Of a DNA stretch of 64,000 bases, positions 35,770-48,065 are shown piece after piece (the first letter of the stretch is position 1; the number at the start of each line of letters is the position of its first letter). Both the position numbers and the translations under genes were made by a program. Source of the DNA: Drosophila miranda. Taxonomy: Eukaryota; Arthropoda; Insecta; Diptera; Drosophilidae. The stretch is taken from contig NC_046677.1 in the NCBI RefSeq assembly GCF_003369915.1, positions 8,122,001-8,186,000 on the forward strand. Direction: 5' to 3'. The notes under the pieces were generated by a model that had not been told where the DNA came from, did no database searches, and saw only the letters and a program-made list of their open reading frames with translations.

Positions 35770-38700
35770 TATTATATCATTATTATTATTTCTTTTATTT
35801 TACTCTTCTTTTATTTCTTTTGGAGAATTTTTGTTCTAAAATGTTTACGACTCTCTAGAATTGTTCTCTAAGGTTTATCTGTGTATCAAACGGGCAGTAA
35901 GAATCATAAATTTATAATAATTAACAATAAATAAAACATTTATTATAATTATAAGAATTTAAAAGAATTAACTCATGCAAATCTCTACCAAGTCTATTCT
36001 ATTAACAATTCTCTATCTATTTTATTGTCAGTTTCTCTTAAAATTCATTCAGAATTGTTGCTCTTAAAACTTTGTGGCGGCATGATCTATCTATCTATCG
36101 ATCTACAATCTATGCCTTTAGATTATCCTGTGCATAGGAATTTGGTATTTCGATTCTCTATCTTTAGCATATCTATTAATACAACAAAAGAAGCATCAGC
36201 AGAGGTAGCAGCTAAATAGTTGACAGAGCGACAGGAATTCCTATGGTTTATTTTCTCTATAAATAGGGCATTGATCAAGTCCGATCACACGATTCAAAAG
36301 TAAGAGATTTCACTTTTCACTGATTCAAGAGATAAACTACTAATTAGGTGGGTTTATCGATCAAGTTTTTAATCAGAGAAAATACCCAAAAACGTTCAAA
36401 GGGAGGCAAGTTTTATACGATGATTTTGGCTTATAAATGATTACAAATTTAATTTTCTTTTACTGTAATTATTTCTGATTAAACGAGTCATAAGTTTACT
36501 GTATAAAGCACACAATTTGATCCATTAATCTAGAAGTATACTGAACACAATATCAAACAATTCGATTCTTTGATACATATATGTGTTATATTTAAATGTT
36601 GATCTTAGATTAATGAACCTCATGAGTGACTGATAAGAGACTTTTGTGATCATCAAAGCATTCAGTTTGCTGGATGGGATTCTCTTTTATATAAAAAGGA
36701 ATATGCTATAGAAAACCTATAGGAAAATCCCTATAAATGGGAAACTTCAAAGAATGTAGAATAAAAGTTCATCCTGGAAGCCATAGAACGAAAATGTAGG
36801 GTGGAAAAAATACCCTCTGATATGATATCCAATGAAGAGAATGAGGAGTGTTCTATGCAATCCATAGAAATAAAAGTACTCTCCAGAGCAGCCATAAAAT
36901 GTAAAAGTACCTTCTGAAATCCCTGAAAAATCCTGGGTACTTTTTTTTTAGCATATCTCGATTTTATCTATTTTCAGAGATAAGAATGAAAGTGAAACCG
37001 ATATTTGTTTTCCCCTGTTTTTCCATGACTCATTAATGTGTGACACACAATACGGAATGTTCTTTTTTTTTTTTGCTGTTTTAATCATCGAAACACGTGT
37101 ATAATTTACCTCATGAATCATCTCCCCGATTTGAATGGAATGTAGAATAATAAGAACTATCATTTCATGCAATTATTATTCAAGAGGTATACACCGAGTC
37201 GGTGTTTGATGTCTGTATGATATCTCGTATGTAGATCTCTTAAATTATAAGAAGGTGTTTCCTTATATGGTACTGTAGACGACTCTCCCCGTAGATGGCC
37301 CCCGCAAATCAATAACAATACAAATTATCTAGATATAGGGGCTGCAACACTCTATAAACAGTCGTCTATGCGATCTAACAGTTTTAAATAACAATCGGAT
37401 TAAAAATAAGGCAAACATTGCCAAAAATGGGATTCCGGTTTAGGAAAACAAAACAAGAATTTTTGGAAGAGAGATAGAAATCGTTTAGGTTTTCAAGGAT
37501 TTATGAATCTTTTTACTCAAAAGTAATCCCTTTTTTTAGAGAATTTCCATGAATTCCCATTGAATAATTTCCCTTCGGATGAATCTATTCTCTTTTGATG
37601 CATGTAATTTTCCTCTTTACCCTTTTTCTTTTTATATAATTTCCAATGAGGAATGAGGTACAATCCCATCAGTGCATTCCCCATTCGATGCAGTCCATCA
37701 AGCACGAAACACGAAGAGCACCGAGCCCCACACAGACAGACAGTAGTACATACATCGAATCCAACATTTGAGGGGCATTTTGATGGTTTTTGTTTCATAT
37801 GAGTTGGCACTAACGACCATCGGAACAACAACAACAGCAACCACAACGAAATCATCAGCCCAGTTGTCAGTTTTAATTGAAATCAATTGAGCTCAATTAT
37901 TTGATATGCGTATATGAAACGAAAACCCCCAACAGAAACCAGGGAGCCCAGAAGGGAAGAGGGCCTATCATTGATAACCGAAGCTAGGGATACCCTTTAA
38001 GGGTATGTCTTGTGGTATAGATTCCCGTGAGTGCTGTAATTATTTGGCATGCGATATATTGAGACAATTTTGGAAGAACTTTGAAAAAACCTTTTAAACT
38101 TCAGGATACTCTTGAAGGGAATATCTTTAGAACAGGGATATCAATGGATGGTTGAAGGTAGGGATACCTTGAAGATAAATCAAACTTAGCTTTCCTCAAC
38201 AAACAATTCAATAAACAATGAAGTTTTCTTTGCGGAAATTCTATTTATAACAAAATCTTCCTATAAATTCCATTCCAAATTGTTCCCAAATCTATTCGTT
38301 GTTGGTTTTGTTCCTAATGATCAAGAATCTATAGATTATGTGCAAACCCTTTCCTTTTTCGTCTCTTCCCTGGAAACATCTCGTCATAAGAGCCTCTCTT
38401 TGGGGAAGGGTACAACAAATTAGAGTCCCAGTCAAAGGCAAAGCCGAAGCCAAAAAATTCTTAAAGTGTTGTGTGGGCTTGGCATGCGGTGCGTCCTCCC
38501 CTCCCCCAGCTCCAAAAAACAAAAACCCACTGGTACTGGGGGGCGCGTCAGTAGCCAAATATGGAGCGAATTTATAAAGAATTTTTTGTTGTAACATTTT
38601 CAAGTAAGCAAAAAAATAACAAAAACTAAATGCGAACATGAGACGACGGCGGCGGCGGCGTCGGCGTCAGCCTGGGATTCCGATTCGCCTACGGAAAAAA

Positions 38701-40779
38701 CAGGTGTAAGCAGTCATAAGAGACAACAGGCGAAACGAGATAGAAACATATCAGAGACAGAGAGAGAGAGTGAGAGAAATAAAAGGAGGGAAACGACAGA
38801 GCAACGAAAGGCAGAGAAAAAGAGTAGAGGGGAAAGCAGCAGTTTTTTTGTTGCTGTTTATTTTTTGCCATTTCTTTGTTGCTTTTGTTGGGTGGTGTTT
38901 TTGTTAAGTCATGAGGAGGGGTCAGACACTGGACAACAAAAGTTGGGAGCAATAATTAAGTGTGCAACAGACATTCTGCAAAAAAAAACATTATAATTAC
39001 ATCTAAATGATATGCAAAAGTACTTTTTTTGAACTTAGAAAATATTATAATATCGTAAGATCATTGGATTGTCGTACCTGTAATACGATTGGATCTTGAT
39101 ATGGGTGCTCTGTTTGGTCGCAAATATAAATTAAGCTATTGTCTATCGGAGAACCAACAAATCATGCAAATCGGATCCATTTTACAGTCAGAAAAGTAAC
39201 ATTAAAGTGACATAAACTCGTTTCATATGGAATTCCCATTGTCCTACCATTTTCTCCTATTGTTTAAGTATTTCCTGAATATTTCCCGCCATTTTTACAT
39301 TCCAATAAGATCATTTACCAATGGAATACAAGCCCTGCATATGATTAGGGGTTCCGGTTATCCTAAAACTGGAATGTGGACTCACATTTCAACCCCCTGG
39401 CTGCAGTCTAGTGTGTAGTGCAACCCCTGCTGTCTAGTGTAGAGCAAGGCCGCTTCCAAAAAACCAAACCAGATGCTCCCTGCCAAGCCATGCAAATGTA
39501 ACCCTAGAGAAAGGGGTTTCTGGTATTGTGATATTGGGAGATACGATGTTATACGATGCCTGACGATGGAGCAGTGGCATGGGGGGCACACACGGGGGGC
39601 AGTGTGGCAGATGTGGGCAGTGGGTAAATGTAGTATAATGTGTAATAAGGTTAGGTCCCCGCTGCGACGAGGTAAACGCTCTGGTAGCCTGCAGCGGCGC
39701 TGCAGAGCGGATGTTTGAGTTGAGTGCACAGCTACCGAGGCGCAACGAAATTAATCGAAGCTCAGAAGCTCTCAGACAGGCGGCTCTCCGGCACTCGTCT
39801 CACTCTTCTCTCTCTCTCTCTCTCTGGTTATGCTCTTGCACAGCGACTGCCATATATGAATGATGTGTAGTATATATGGAGGATGGTAGTAGATATATCT
39901 GGCCAACTTGACACGTTTTTTCTGCAACAGGCAGTAGTCAACTTTGCTCTCGTCATCGTTGGAGCAGAGCCCCACAGAGGCAGCAGAGCGCGGGCGGGGG
40001 GCAACACGGGCTATGAAATGTGCCATAATCGTGCGCAGTCGCAGCGCGAATCTTTTTCCCAAAGACGTGAGCCACATAATAATAACAGTATGGCTTATAC
40101 ATATGTACTCTTCGCATGATGTACATGTACATATGTACGAGTATGTATATATATGTAGTATGTATGCACTTATGTACGAATATCAGACATCGTAATAATA
40201 AACGAGAAAGCTTGGCCCCGCACATTCCCGCACCGCCATAGAAAAATGAGTCAACGCGAAGTGAAAATGCTCTCATAGGATGCATAGCAAAGAAATCTTC
40301 AGATATGATAGTCTTGGGGGTTGATGGACAGGTGCTATAGGAATAAGATATATTTAATAGAATCCCCTACATAAAGAAGCATAAGATCTATCGATAAGTG
40401 CAGATAGATCTGTACTAATTGTACTGATCTTTAGGATCTTTTCCCAATCATTATCCAATTGCCTCCATTCACCGAAACTCTTTGCGGTGCCAAAAAGGGT
40501 ATAAGGAAAAAGTAAATGTGGCCGAAAAGCGAGCGAAAAAAATGAAAGGCCCGGCCAGGAGCGGCTTTTTTTGGAAAGTAACGGCAAAGTCAGTCAGCAG
40601 AGAGGGGTGGAAAGAGGGTATGGGGCATTAGCGAAAGAAGTGGGAAAGAAAACAGAGAGAGGAAGAGAGGGAATGAAAGGAGGTACAGTACGAGGATAGG
40701 GAGGGAGAAGACACATCTGCAAGAGAAATAGGGAAGGAGAAGGATATTCACCGAGAAGGCGAGAGGGAAAGAAATCCCC

Positions 40780-40781
<2 letters not shown>

Positions 40782-40815
<34 letters not shown>
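40782..40815. repeat. GA microsatellite
   Basis: About 16 GA dinucleotides inside a roughly 270-bp purine-rich stretch (40,590-40,860). Confidence 0.85.
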
Positions 40816-40820
<5 letters not shown>

Positions 40821-42184
40821 TAGGAGGATATCCTCCAACAGAGAGGGCGAGCGAGAGAGAAACAGATGGAGAGTTCAATGTCAACCACAAAACTTTTTTT
40901 ATGCCTGCTTCCGCTTGAATCCGTGGGGATCCATGTAATACACATACATTTGTACATGTTACATGTGTGTAAAGCACGACCACACCTAAACATTAAAAAC
41001 AAGAAAATAAATTTCCTTTTTTTTCTGTTGACCAAAAACAACAACACGTAAAAGCGGCGGCAGACGCAAACAAACACACACACAAATACTTGAACACACA
41101 GCGAGTAAGAGAGATACACTGCAAATGGGGTGGAATGACAGACAGACAGAGAAGACAGATAGACGGCACGGCGGACAGTTAGGCGCAAGGCATATGGTGG
41201 AGTTGTCTCAGGTGTGTGTGTGTGTGTGCGCGTATGTAAGAGGAGAGCGGCGGCAGGCAGAAGCAGGGTGACAAAAATCTAGTGTGAAAAACGCTCATAC
41301 ACAGACACTCATGCATAAAGCGTAATCATAAGTATATGAGTGCCTGATAATGCTTTGAATTCGACAAAACGGCGCCGTAAGATGGTATATATGGCTCTAA
41401 ATTGTATTAAATGTAATTACCCTCTTTAATACAGTTAAATACAGTAATTTCGCTGAAAATTTTCATACATACCAACTATTCCAATAGCAAAGCGCGAGCA
41501 TAATGCGTGGGAAACGAAACAACACACTTAAACAATGGGTGAGAAATGGAGATACAGGATGGATGATGACAGCAGCGGAGGTAGTCCTCTCCTTCCACAC
41601 GCACACACTTTAACTTGCCCTTTCCCGACACACACACCACACACTCTTTCACACACACTTCACTATCATCCCGTCAAAAAGCGGGGAATAATTTGCTGTT
41701 ATTTGGCACAAAACGCGTCTTGGAAATTGGATGATGGGAAAAAATACTGGAAACAATGCCACAATTAAAAGACCTCTTCAGGGGTCTCCCTTTGGGAAGA
41801 CGTCGTCGCCAAAACGGTGCTAGAGCTATTATTTATTATATCTTGTTGTTGCTGCTGCTGCTTATGCTCTTTTTTTTCTGCTGCCGCCGCACAATACACT
41901 GACACACATTTTTAAATAGAGAAGAGATACTTTTCTTTCCTCTTCTTCTTCAGCTTTTCAGCATATCTCTTTCTTTTTCAGCTTGACACTCTTACGCAGG
42001 GGCGGGGGGCAAAGTGAACAATTTTACACACCTCTCGCTATGTCGAATGAAACACTGGTCGTGTAACAAGAGTAATATTACAACATTTTATCAGGGCTTT
42101 GACTGGCAAAGAGCAAGAAGCAAAAAGACTTTAACGGATCGCCGTTTGCGAACGGCAACGCGACAAGACAACAAATGTGAGGCC

Positions 42185-42330
42185 CGGTGTGACCGCGGAG
42201 TTATCAATGGAATATACCGTCCGTCACTCAGAAATATACCGAGACAGCGTCAGACTTTTAAAATATACCGTAAATATACCGATAAAAAAACGAACTTAGC
42301 CCACTGAAGCAGGTAAACAACTTGAGTTCA
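42185..42330 (-). promoter_or_regulatory. Promoter-like dispersed repeat, copy 1, facing left (CdGAPr)
   Basis: Read on the minus strand: a GTGGGCTAAG segment, then four GGTATATT(T) copies (+ strand AATATACCG-type at about 42,210, 42,232, 42,261 and 42,273), ending in CGGTCACACCG at 42,185-42,195. These are Ohler core motifs 6 and 1 in the usual order. The sequence outside the motifs also matches copy 5 near 60.5 kb, so it is a shared repeat. It points towards CdGAPr and is the best candidate for its distal promoter; no transcript data are available. Confidence 0.55.
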
Positions 42331-42697
42331 GCAGCGGAAAATAATACTGTAGACCCATACAATCCTTCCTCTTTGCTTCCAAAAATACCACTATTTCTTT
42401 TACCTGAACTGTGCTAAAATTCTTAATGTCCTAATTTTCGTATGGTGTATTTTAATACCCACTGGTCGACAATGGGTTAAGCGTTTTCTCTCCATTATCT
42501 GAAAAAAATGTTCCTCAATTTGAACCCTAAGCCCTGAACAAATAGTTGTATGCGAATGATGACTCAATTTCCTACATGATTGGCTAATTTTAAGGAGTCC
42601 CTTTGAATTTGTGTGTTCGAGCTAGAAATCAGCTAAGAAAACCTTTTATCGACTTCTGATTTCAGTATTTCATTGCATGGTGTGATTGTTTTTATAC

Positions 42698-42708
42698 GGT
42701 CACACTGC
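42698..42708 (+). promoter_or_regulatory. Motif-1 core promoter element of CG10466
   Basis: CGGTCACACTG, an exact match to Ohler motif 1 (bound by M1BP), lies 64 bp upstream of the CG10466 start codon and in the same orientation. It suits a TATA-less housekeeping promoter. Confidence 0.7.
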
Positions 42709-42771
42709 TAAAACATAAACAAACAGAATTTTATTTAATTTTTAATTTACATTAACAGAGAGAAAAGCAAA

Positions 42772-43248
42772 ATGAATCCCCTAACAAATATGAAAAATGT
42801 GCTAAAACTCAGCGAGCAGGACCTGCAACAAGGGGTGGGGAAGAAGAGCTGGCACGACATGTACCGCGACTCGGCCTGGATCTTTGTGGCCGGCTTCCCG
42901 TACAACCTCTCCGAGGGCGACATCATCTGCGTCTTCTCGCAGTACGGAGAAGTGGTAAACATCAATCTGGTGCGCGACACGAAAACGGGAAAGTCCAAGG
43001 GCTTTTGTTTCCTGTGCTACGAGGATCAGCGCTCCACTGTGTTGGCCGTGGACAATCTGAATGGTATAAAAATCATGGAGCGGACATTGCGCGTGGACCA
43101 TGTGCTGGACTACAAGCCGCCCAAGGAGAACGAAAAGATGGACGAGGAGACACTGCGTCTCTATATGGAGGGTTGTGCCCCCAGGCCACAGATGGGCGAT
43201 GTTAAGACTGAGAAAAAGGAATACCGAAACAAATTTAAAGGCAAATAA
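42772..43248 (+). CDS. CG10466: RNA-binding motif protein, X-linked 2 / Ist3-like splicing factor
   Basis: A single-exon gene of 158 residues with one RNA recognition motif at about residues 36-114. RNP2 is WIFVAGFPY and RNP1 is KGFCFLCYE; the N-terminal helix (NVLKLSEQDLQQG) and the motif after the RRM (LRVDHVLDYKPP) are typical of Ist3/Snu17/RBMX2. In yeast Snu17 belongs to the RES complex of the spliceosome; nuclear splicing function here is by family. The human protein has a long C-terminal tail that the fly form lacks, as seen here. The start is chosen because the ATG follows the motif-1 promoter by 64 bp and a purine-rich leader (GCAAA before ATG). The AATAAA poly-A signal (43,244-43,249) overlaps the stop codon, and the converging neighbour's stop is only 57 bp away. 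Confidence 0.93.
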   Translation: MNPLTNMKNVLKLSEQDLQQGVGKKSWHDMYRDSAWIFVAGFPYNLSEGDIICVFSQYGEVVNINLVRDTKTGKSKGFCFLCYEDQRSTVLAVDNLNGIKIMERTLRVDHVLDYKPPKENEKMDEETLRLYMEGCAPRPQMGDVKTEKKEYRNKFKGK

Positions 43249-43305
43249 AATTGAATTTAACATAATTTTAAAGATATATTTCAATGTAAAACAAGTTGAA
43301 GCATT

Positions 43306-46300
43306 TTATTTATCATCGGCAATAGCAAAGGAATCCTCATCATCATCGGCATCGGAGTCCAAGTCCTCGGGACTAAGCTGAGTGCGGGGGTTCAAGCCCT
43401 CCTCGACCTCACGCATAATGCGACGCCTATAACGCTCATAGGCACTGCCACGCTCGCGATCCGTGTTGCAGAAATCCACATCATCCGCAAAGCTATCATT
43501 TGAGGTGTTAATGGAATGGATATAGGGATCATGATAGGTGTTATAGCCCTCCGAATCACTTGAGGTGACATTTCCATCTTCATCTTCATCGTCGTCTGAA
43601 AAGAAAGGGAAGGATTCTTATTAAGCATCAAGGATTTTTCAATATCTGCCACTTACCGAAAACAAACTTGTTCATTTCACGGGCTAAATCATCATCAGAG
43701 CCCATGGCTGCTTCCTCATCATCGGGGTAGTCGTTGGCATAGTAGTTCTCCTGATTGGAGTCCTCTGAATCGTACTCTTCATCGGCATCGTTGTAGCAAT
43801 CCTCTAGGACTATATCTCCCATGGGTATAACGCTGTAAATATTGCGAAAAATTCATTCACAGTAGAGACCTTTTATGACCTTATAGAGTATGTAATTCTG
43901 GTTTAGGATGATGAGCGATGTACTTTTGTTGAATTCTAAGCAAATTGGAGCCTCATTTTTGTAGATATGTAGAGGAACCCCTCTCAAGATCCTTCTTAAA
44001 TTGGAAGCTTTAAGAGAGTTCCGTGCCAAAGGTTGCTCAGAAAAGTATTATTTCTAAAGTTATTTTAGCCAAATGTTGGAAAGTCTATTATCATATGTAG
44101 ATACTCTGCCTAAGATTATCCACTTTGGGTAACTATAGTTACATATAGTTTTCATTGGAAAAATCGGTAGAAAATAAAGTACCAACCAAAGCTGTATTCC
44201 CATGTTTTTCTACATATCTCTCTCTGTTTAAAATTCTACTAAAATCAGACAGACCTTCAAAATTCCCTCGAAATATTCAACAAAATTCTTTCAAAATTTT
44301 AATTGTTTATTATAAATCTATCACAAAAATCGTTGGAACTAAAAGATTACTTTGAACACATCGGTGGAAAATATAGTATTTGAACAAAACCAGATGCATC
44401 TAAACCATAGATCTACTATAGAAAAATGCATTTGAATTGCGAGAAACCAAAGCGATATAGTTTCTTGTTTTTATTCAAATCTCTACAAAATATTCAATTC
44501 AGATGCCTATATTATCCATCTACAAAAAAGCATTCGACCTTCAGCCCCTGAAGCTAGTCTTTTATTTCTTTCCTTCATTGAAACATCATTGTTTTTTTTA
44601 TTTGATTTATTTATTCAGTTTATTTTTTTGTAATCACGGGGGCAGCTCTAGACCCCAACAAACACTAAAAACTATGCACTTAATTAGACTTTAGCACAAG
44701 AGTTTCTCGGTTTACGGGCTCTGATATCTGGGTTTTTGTTTTGTTTTTTTGTGTGGAATGAAAGGAACATTAACGAAACGAAACGAAACGAAAAGAATAA
44801 AAGATCACTGGCGGGCAAACTGGCATGAAAATAATGGAAAAATCAACACAGAGAATATGGTATGGTGTGCGTATAGTCTGTCTGTGGTGTGTGGCATGTG
44901 GAAAATATAGTACCTAAAAGCTATACAAATCGAAAGAACTTATGCTAGGAAATGGCATAGGATTAAGGCTCTACCGATTGATTGGTTCATATGATGGGGC
45001 AGAGGGCAGGAGAGTCCAGTGAAGAAAATGTTTTCCTTTTCCATCTTTTTCAGGCACTAAAATGGCTTACAAAAACAGATTGTTCTACAGAGGTTATTAT
45101 TATTATTGTGATATAATAATGTAAGAGTTTTCTCTAATTTCTTTACATTTTATGGAACTTTGGCACTAAAGATTTGGGACATTTATGGGATTTTCCATAA
45201 AGTTATTAGCTTAGTTTTATGCTTCTCCTTTATAGCGATACTTTGGGACGGGGATTTCCCTTCTAGGAATTATATTTCACATCGAAGAGATGCCTTGTTC
45301 TCTTACGGATTGCACTTAAGTCAATTTATATTATTTCTTAGGTTTGGGAACAACTTTTTGCATTCCAGCATTTATTTTGCCCTTGGAAAATGTCCTCAAA
45401 ATTGGTCAGATGTTTTTTTCCATATAATAGATGAATCTTTCTCTTGTATATACGAAACTTATGGAATTTTTCGTAGATTTCTTAGACGTATTTTTGATTT
45501 TTCTTTATATCGCGATTTACTTTGGGGAGTGCTTTATGGTCTTAGCATATAATTATACCCGGGACTCAAAGATTATAGTTTTTTTTTAATATTATAGATG
45601 CATTTTCCATTTTAACCTATTTTAATCTTAGGGGAAATCAAAGGGATTTTCTACGATTTTTCAACTTGTATTTCCTATATCCAAAGAGTATAGAGCTATG
45701 CTATATTTGTTTTCGCTGAATTTAGATTTATAGTGATACATCCATTAAATCTTTAAGTTGCAGTAGCACGTTTCTACAGCAAGAACAAAGGGTTTTCCAA
45801 GGACCACAACTCAAGTACAGAATCGTTTCTTTTACTGCTTGCTTTCATTTGATCAAGGATCAAGGCGTTCTCTTTCGGTATATGATTTCGGTATCTGATG
45901 TTTACTTAGGGATCTATTTCTTTCGAAATAGATGCGTCTTCGTGTCTCTGAACGACTTTATCTACAAAATGTTTAGTGATGTTTTCAGCAAGCAGATTAT
46001 TTTGATTATAAATGCATTTCCTGCTTATAGATGTATCTATCATCTAAGACCAAGCAGTGCTCCTTCGACGAATTGAGGGCTCAATCAGTTTTGTTTTTTC
46101 GTCAACATAGAGTCATTTCCTTTTAAGTATCTGAAGATCAAGAAGATTCTGTTTCTACATAGATCCACCTAGGTCCTTCATAATCATATATTCCGCTAAA
46201 AATTGCCATTCCCCTTCGTCATGGAAGGCTCAGCCGTCTGCTGTGCATTGACTGCACCATACATACTCGTACATTCATATCTCATATATCTAATGAATTA

Positions 46301-47624
46301 TAAACCAATCAATCGATAGAATTTTAAACACTTTTTGTCATATTAGTGGGCGCCCATAGGAGCTGTGGTCGTGTGTGGCAGTCCATTATTTCTTTGGATG
46401 GGGGCTTTGTCTCTGCAGTTGGTCTCTGGCTCTCTCTGTCTCTCTTCGTGGCAAGGCGCTCTCTGTGGCAAGTTGAGTTGTGTCCTACCAGTAGCAGGTG
46501 TAGTAGTAATTAAACGGATAATTTAACCTTTTATAGAGAACGGAATCGATACGGAGTATGGGTGGATTATTGAGCAGTAGACATGATTGTTTGTTAGCTT
46601 TTTTTTTGAATTAACAATAAAATTATTGGATAAATGCATAAATGAAACGACTGCCACGAGGACTACAAAATACACAACCCAACGAACAGGAGCGGGGGAG
46701 GAGGCACACACACACACCACCCACATATATACACACACACACACACAAGCACCTACAAATACAAACAGCCATAACCGGAAACGGAAATGGAGAATGGCGA
46801 TGGCTTATCCTCTCTACATAAAGGTATTCGTGATGCTAAACGTTTGCTCATGTGGTTCAATGTGTATGACGAACCTTAGATAATTGTCATCCATCATATC
46901 GACATAGGCCGCCTGCATCTCATTCTCGGGTACATATAAATCGTAGACATAGCCAATATCCGAATCGGCTGGCTGTTGTTGATCCTGCTGTAGGAGGCCT
47001 ACTCCCGGCTGCAGTTGCTCATCCTCTGCTAGCTGTCCTCCTGCTGCTGCAGTTTCTGTACGTTGCTGCTGCTGCTGCTGTGATTCTATATCCAGAATTG
47101 TGATCTGTGAAGCTTCATCTGTACTGCTGCCGCCTACCGCACCCTCGCTCTCATTGGTGTCATCGAGTGTGGTCCTTAAACAGTTTACGACACGGAAACG
47201 CTGCTCGCGTGTGGTTTGTTGTGCCTCCAGGCGTTGCCTGTCCCTGCGCAGAGCACTGGCAATGGCCGCATCATTGGATTTCTGTTGTACCAACTCCTTG
47301 GCCGTGGCTTTGTTGAGTCGCGCCGCTGCAAATTGTTTTGTGGCGCTGTCATCCTACCAAAAAGCAGACCGAAACTTTTAGATCTACTAAATATCTATAC
47401 CCCATGTATCCACTCACCTGCTTTGCCAGGGTGCCGGCAAATTTCAGCACGGTTGTTAGCTCGTCTTTGTCTGCGGCGGCTGCAGTCGGATCCGCCCCCG
47501 GCAGTACTTGTGCTGTGGCTAAGGAATTCTCATCGTTGTGCAGTCGTCGCCGTTTCCCGTTCAGCACAAAGGCCGTGTGTGGTTCTTCATCAATCCGCCG
47601 CTTAATACGCACAACGGCAGGCAT
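43306..47624 (-). CDS. fs(2)ltoPP43: RNA polymerase II nuclear import factor, Iwr1/SLC7A6OS family
   Basis: Four exons: 47624-47418, 47353-46875, 43832-43657 and 43595-43306; the phases match and give 383 residues. By family, Iwr1 binds assembled RNA polymerase II and supplies the nuclear localisation signal for its import. The N-terminus carries a basic segment (GKRRR) and the family's VVRIKRR start. The Iwr1 signature spans the second and third exons: YVYDLY, then acidic motifs with conserved aromatic residues (EDCYNDADEEYDSEDSNQEN). A CAG-encoded glutamine run and Gln/Ala-rich linker lie at about residues 150-185. Intron 2 is 3.0 kb, large compared with the 64 and 61 bp of the others. The C-terminal exon is acidic with a YERYRRRI segment. 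A promoter-like repeat lies just upstream (47,678 on). Its stop codon lies inside AATAAA. Confidence 0.92.
43833..46874 (-). other. Large intron 2 of fs(2)ltoPP43
   Basis: A 3.0-kb AT-rich intron between the Iwr1 exons, with GT donor at 46,874 and ACAG acceptor at 43,833-43,834 (minus). It includes a short ACGAA pentamer run near 44,775, a CA run near 46,700-46,745 and a 130-codon + strand frame at 45,160-45,552 that I regard as chance. No nested gene is supported. Confidence 0.7.
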
Positions 47625-47677
47625 TTTTCTTGCTTTTTTCGTTAAAAATGTACAAACAATTCAATAAAACGATGTGG

Positions 47678-48065
47678 CAGTGTGACCGCGGACTTATCAA
47701 TAGAATATACCGTCCGACACTCAGAAATATACCAAAATATACAGTATTATTTTAAGAATATACCAAAAATATACTGACGAATTCAAGTTCTATTATTAAG
47801 AATTATTATTTTGATTTTCCATCGAATATTACTAGCTAGATAGAACATTTGCCATGCCCACATAATTTTATACGGTTGATGAATACATTTTGTACTTAAC
47901 TGGCTTATTTTAAATACTTGCTTTTATTGGATGTTGTCTAAAAACAGGTTTCAGGTTTCTTAGCTTTGCCCACATAATTTTATATGATTGACTAATTAAT
48001 TTTGTTCAAGATTAACTACTTTTAAGTACTCGCATGTATTTTATTTTGACAAAAACACGGTTTCA
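47678..48065 (-). promoter_or_regulatory. Promoter-like dispersed repeat, copy 2, at fs(2)ltoPP43
   Basis: Read on the minus strand it ends CGGTCACACTG at 47,678-47,688, 54 bp before the start codon, preceded by about five GGTATATT-type motifs (47,700-47,775). The upstream 300 bp match copies 3 and 4 (shared TCTATCTAGCTAGTAATATTC and GAGTACTTAAAAGTAG strings). It contains an internal direct repeat of about 110 bp (47,855-47,965 and 47,970-48,065) sharing TGCCCACATAATTTTATA. The position makes it the likely promoter. Confidence 0.65.

Larger units (their letters stand above)
26007..42184 (-). other. Gene-poor region, probably the long 5' intron of CdGAPr
   Basis: Sixteen kilobases without an exon I can support, except the candidate ORF near 29.0 kb. 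The CdGAPr acceptor at its left end and a minus-facing promoter-like repeat at its right end suggest one long intron. It is rich in simple repeats (GA, TTG, AAT, a 14-bp AT minisatellite), poly-A/T runs and AT-rich sequence. Near 36,750-36,940 a degenerate repeat around AGCCATA(G/A)AA and AAAAGTAC is visible. Most longer frames here are low-complexity or chance. Confidence 0.5.

Noticed and set aside
35447..35839. 130-codon frame over the AT minisatellite
   Set aside because: Made of repeated Phe/Ile/Leu/Tyr from the 14-bp unit; an artefact of the repeat.
45160..45552. 130-codon + strand frame in the large intron of fs(2)ltoPP43
   Set aside because: Rich in Phe, Ile, Leu and Tyr as expected from AT-rich DNA, no recognisable motif or promoter, and about one such frame is expected by chance in this much AT-rich sequence.
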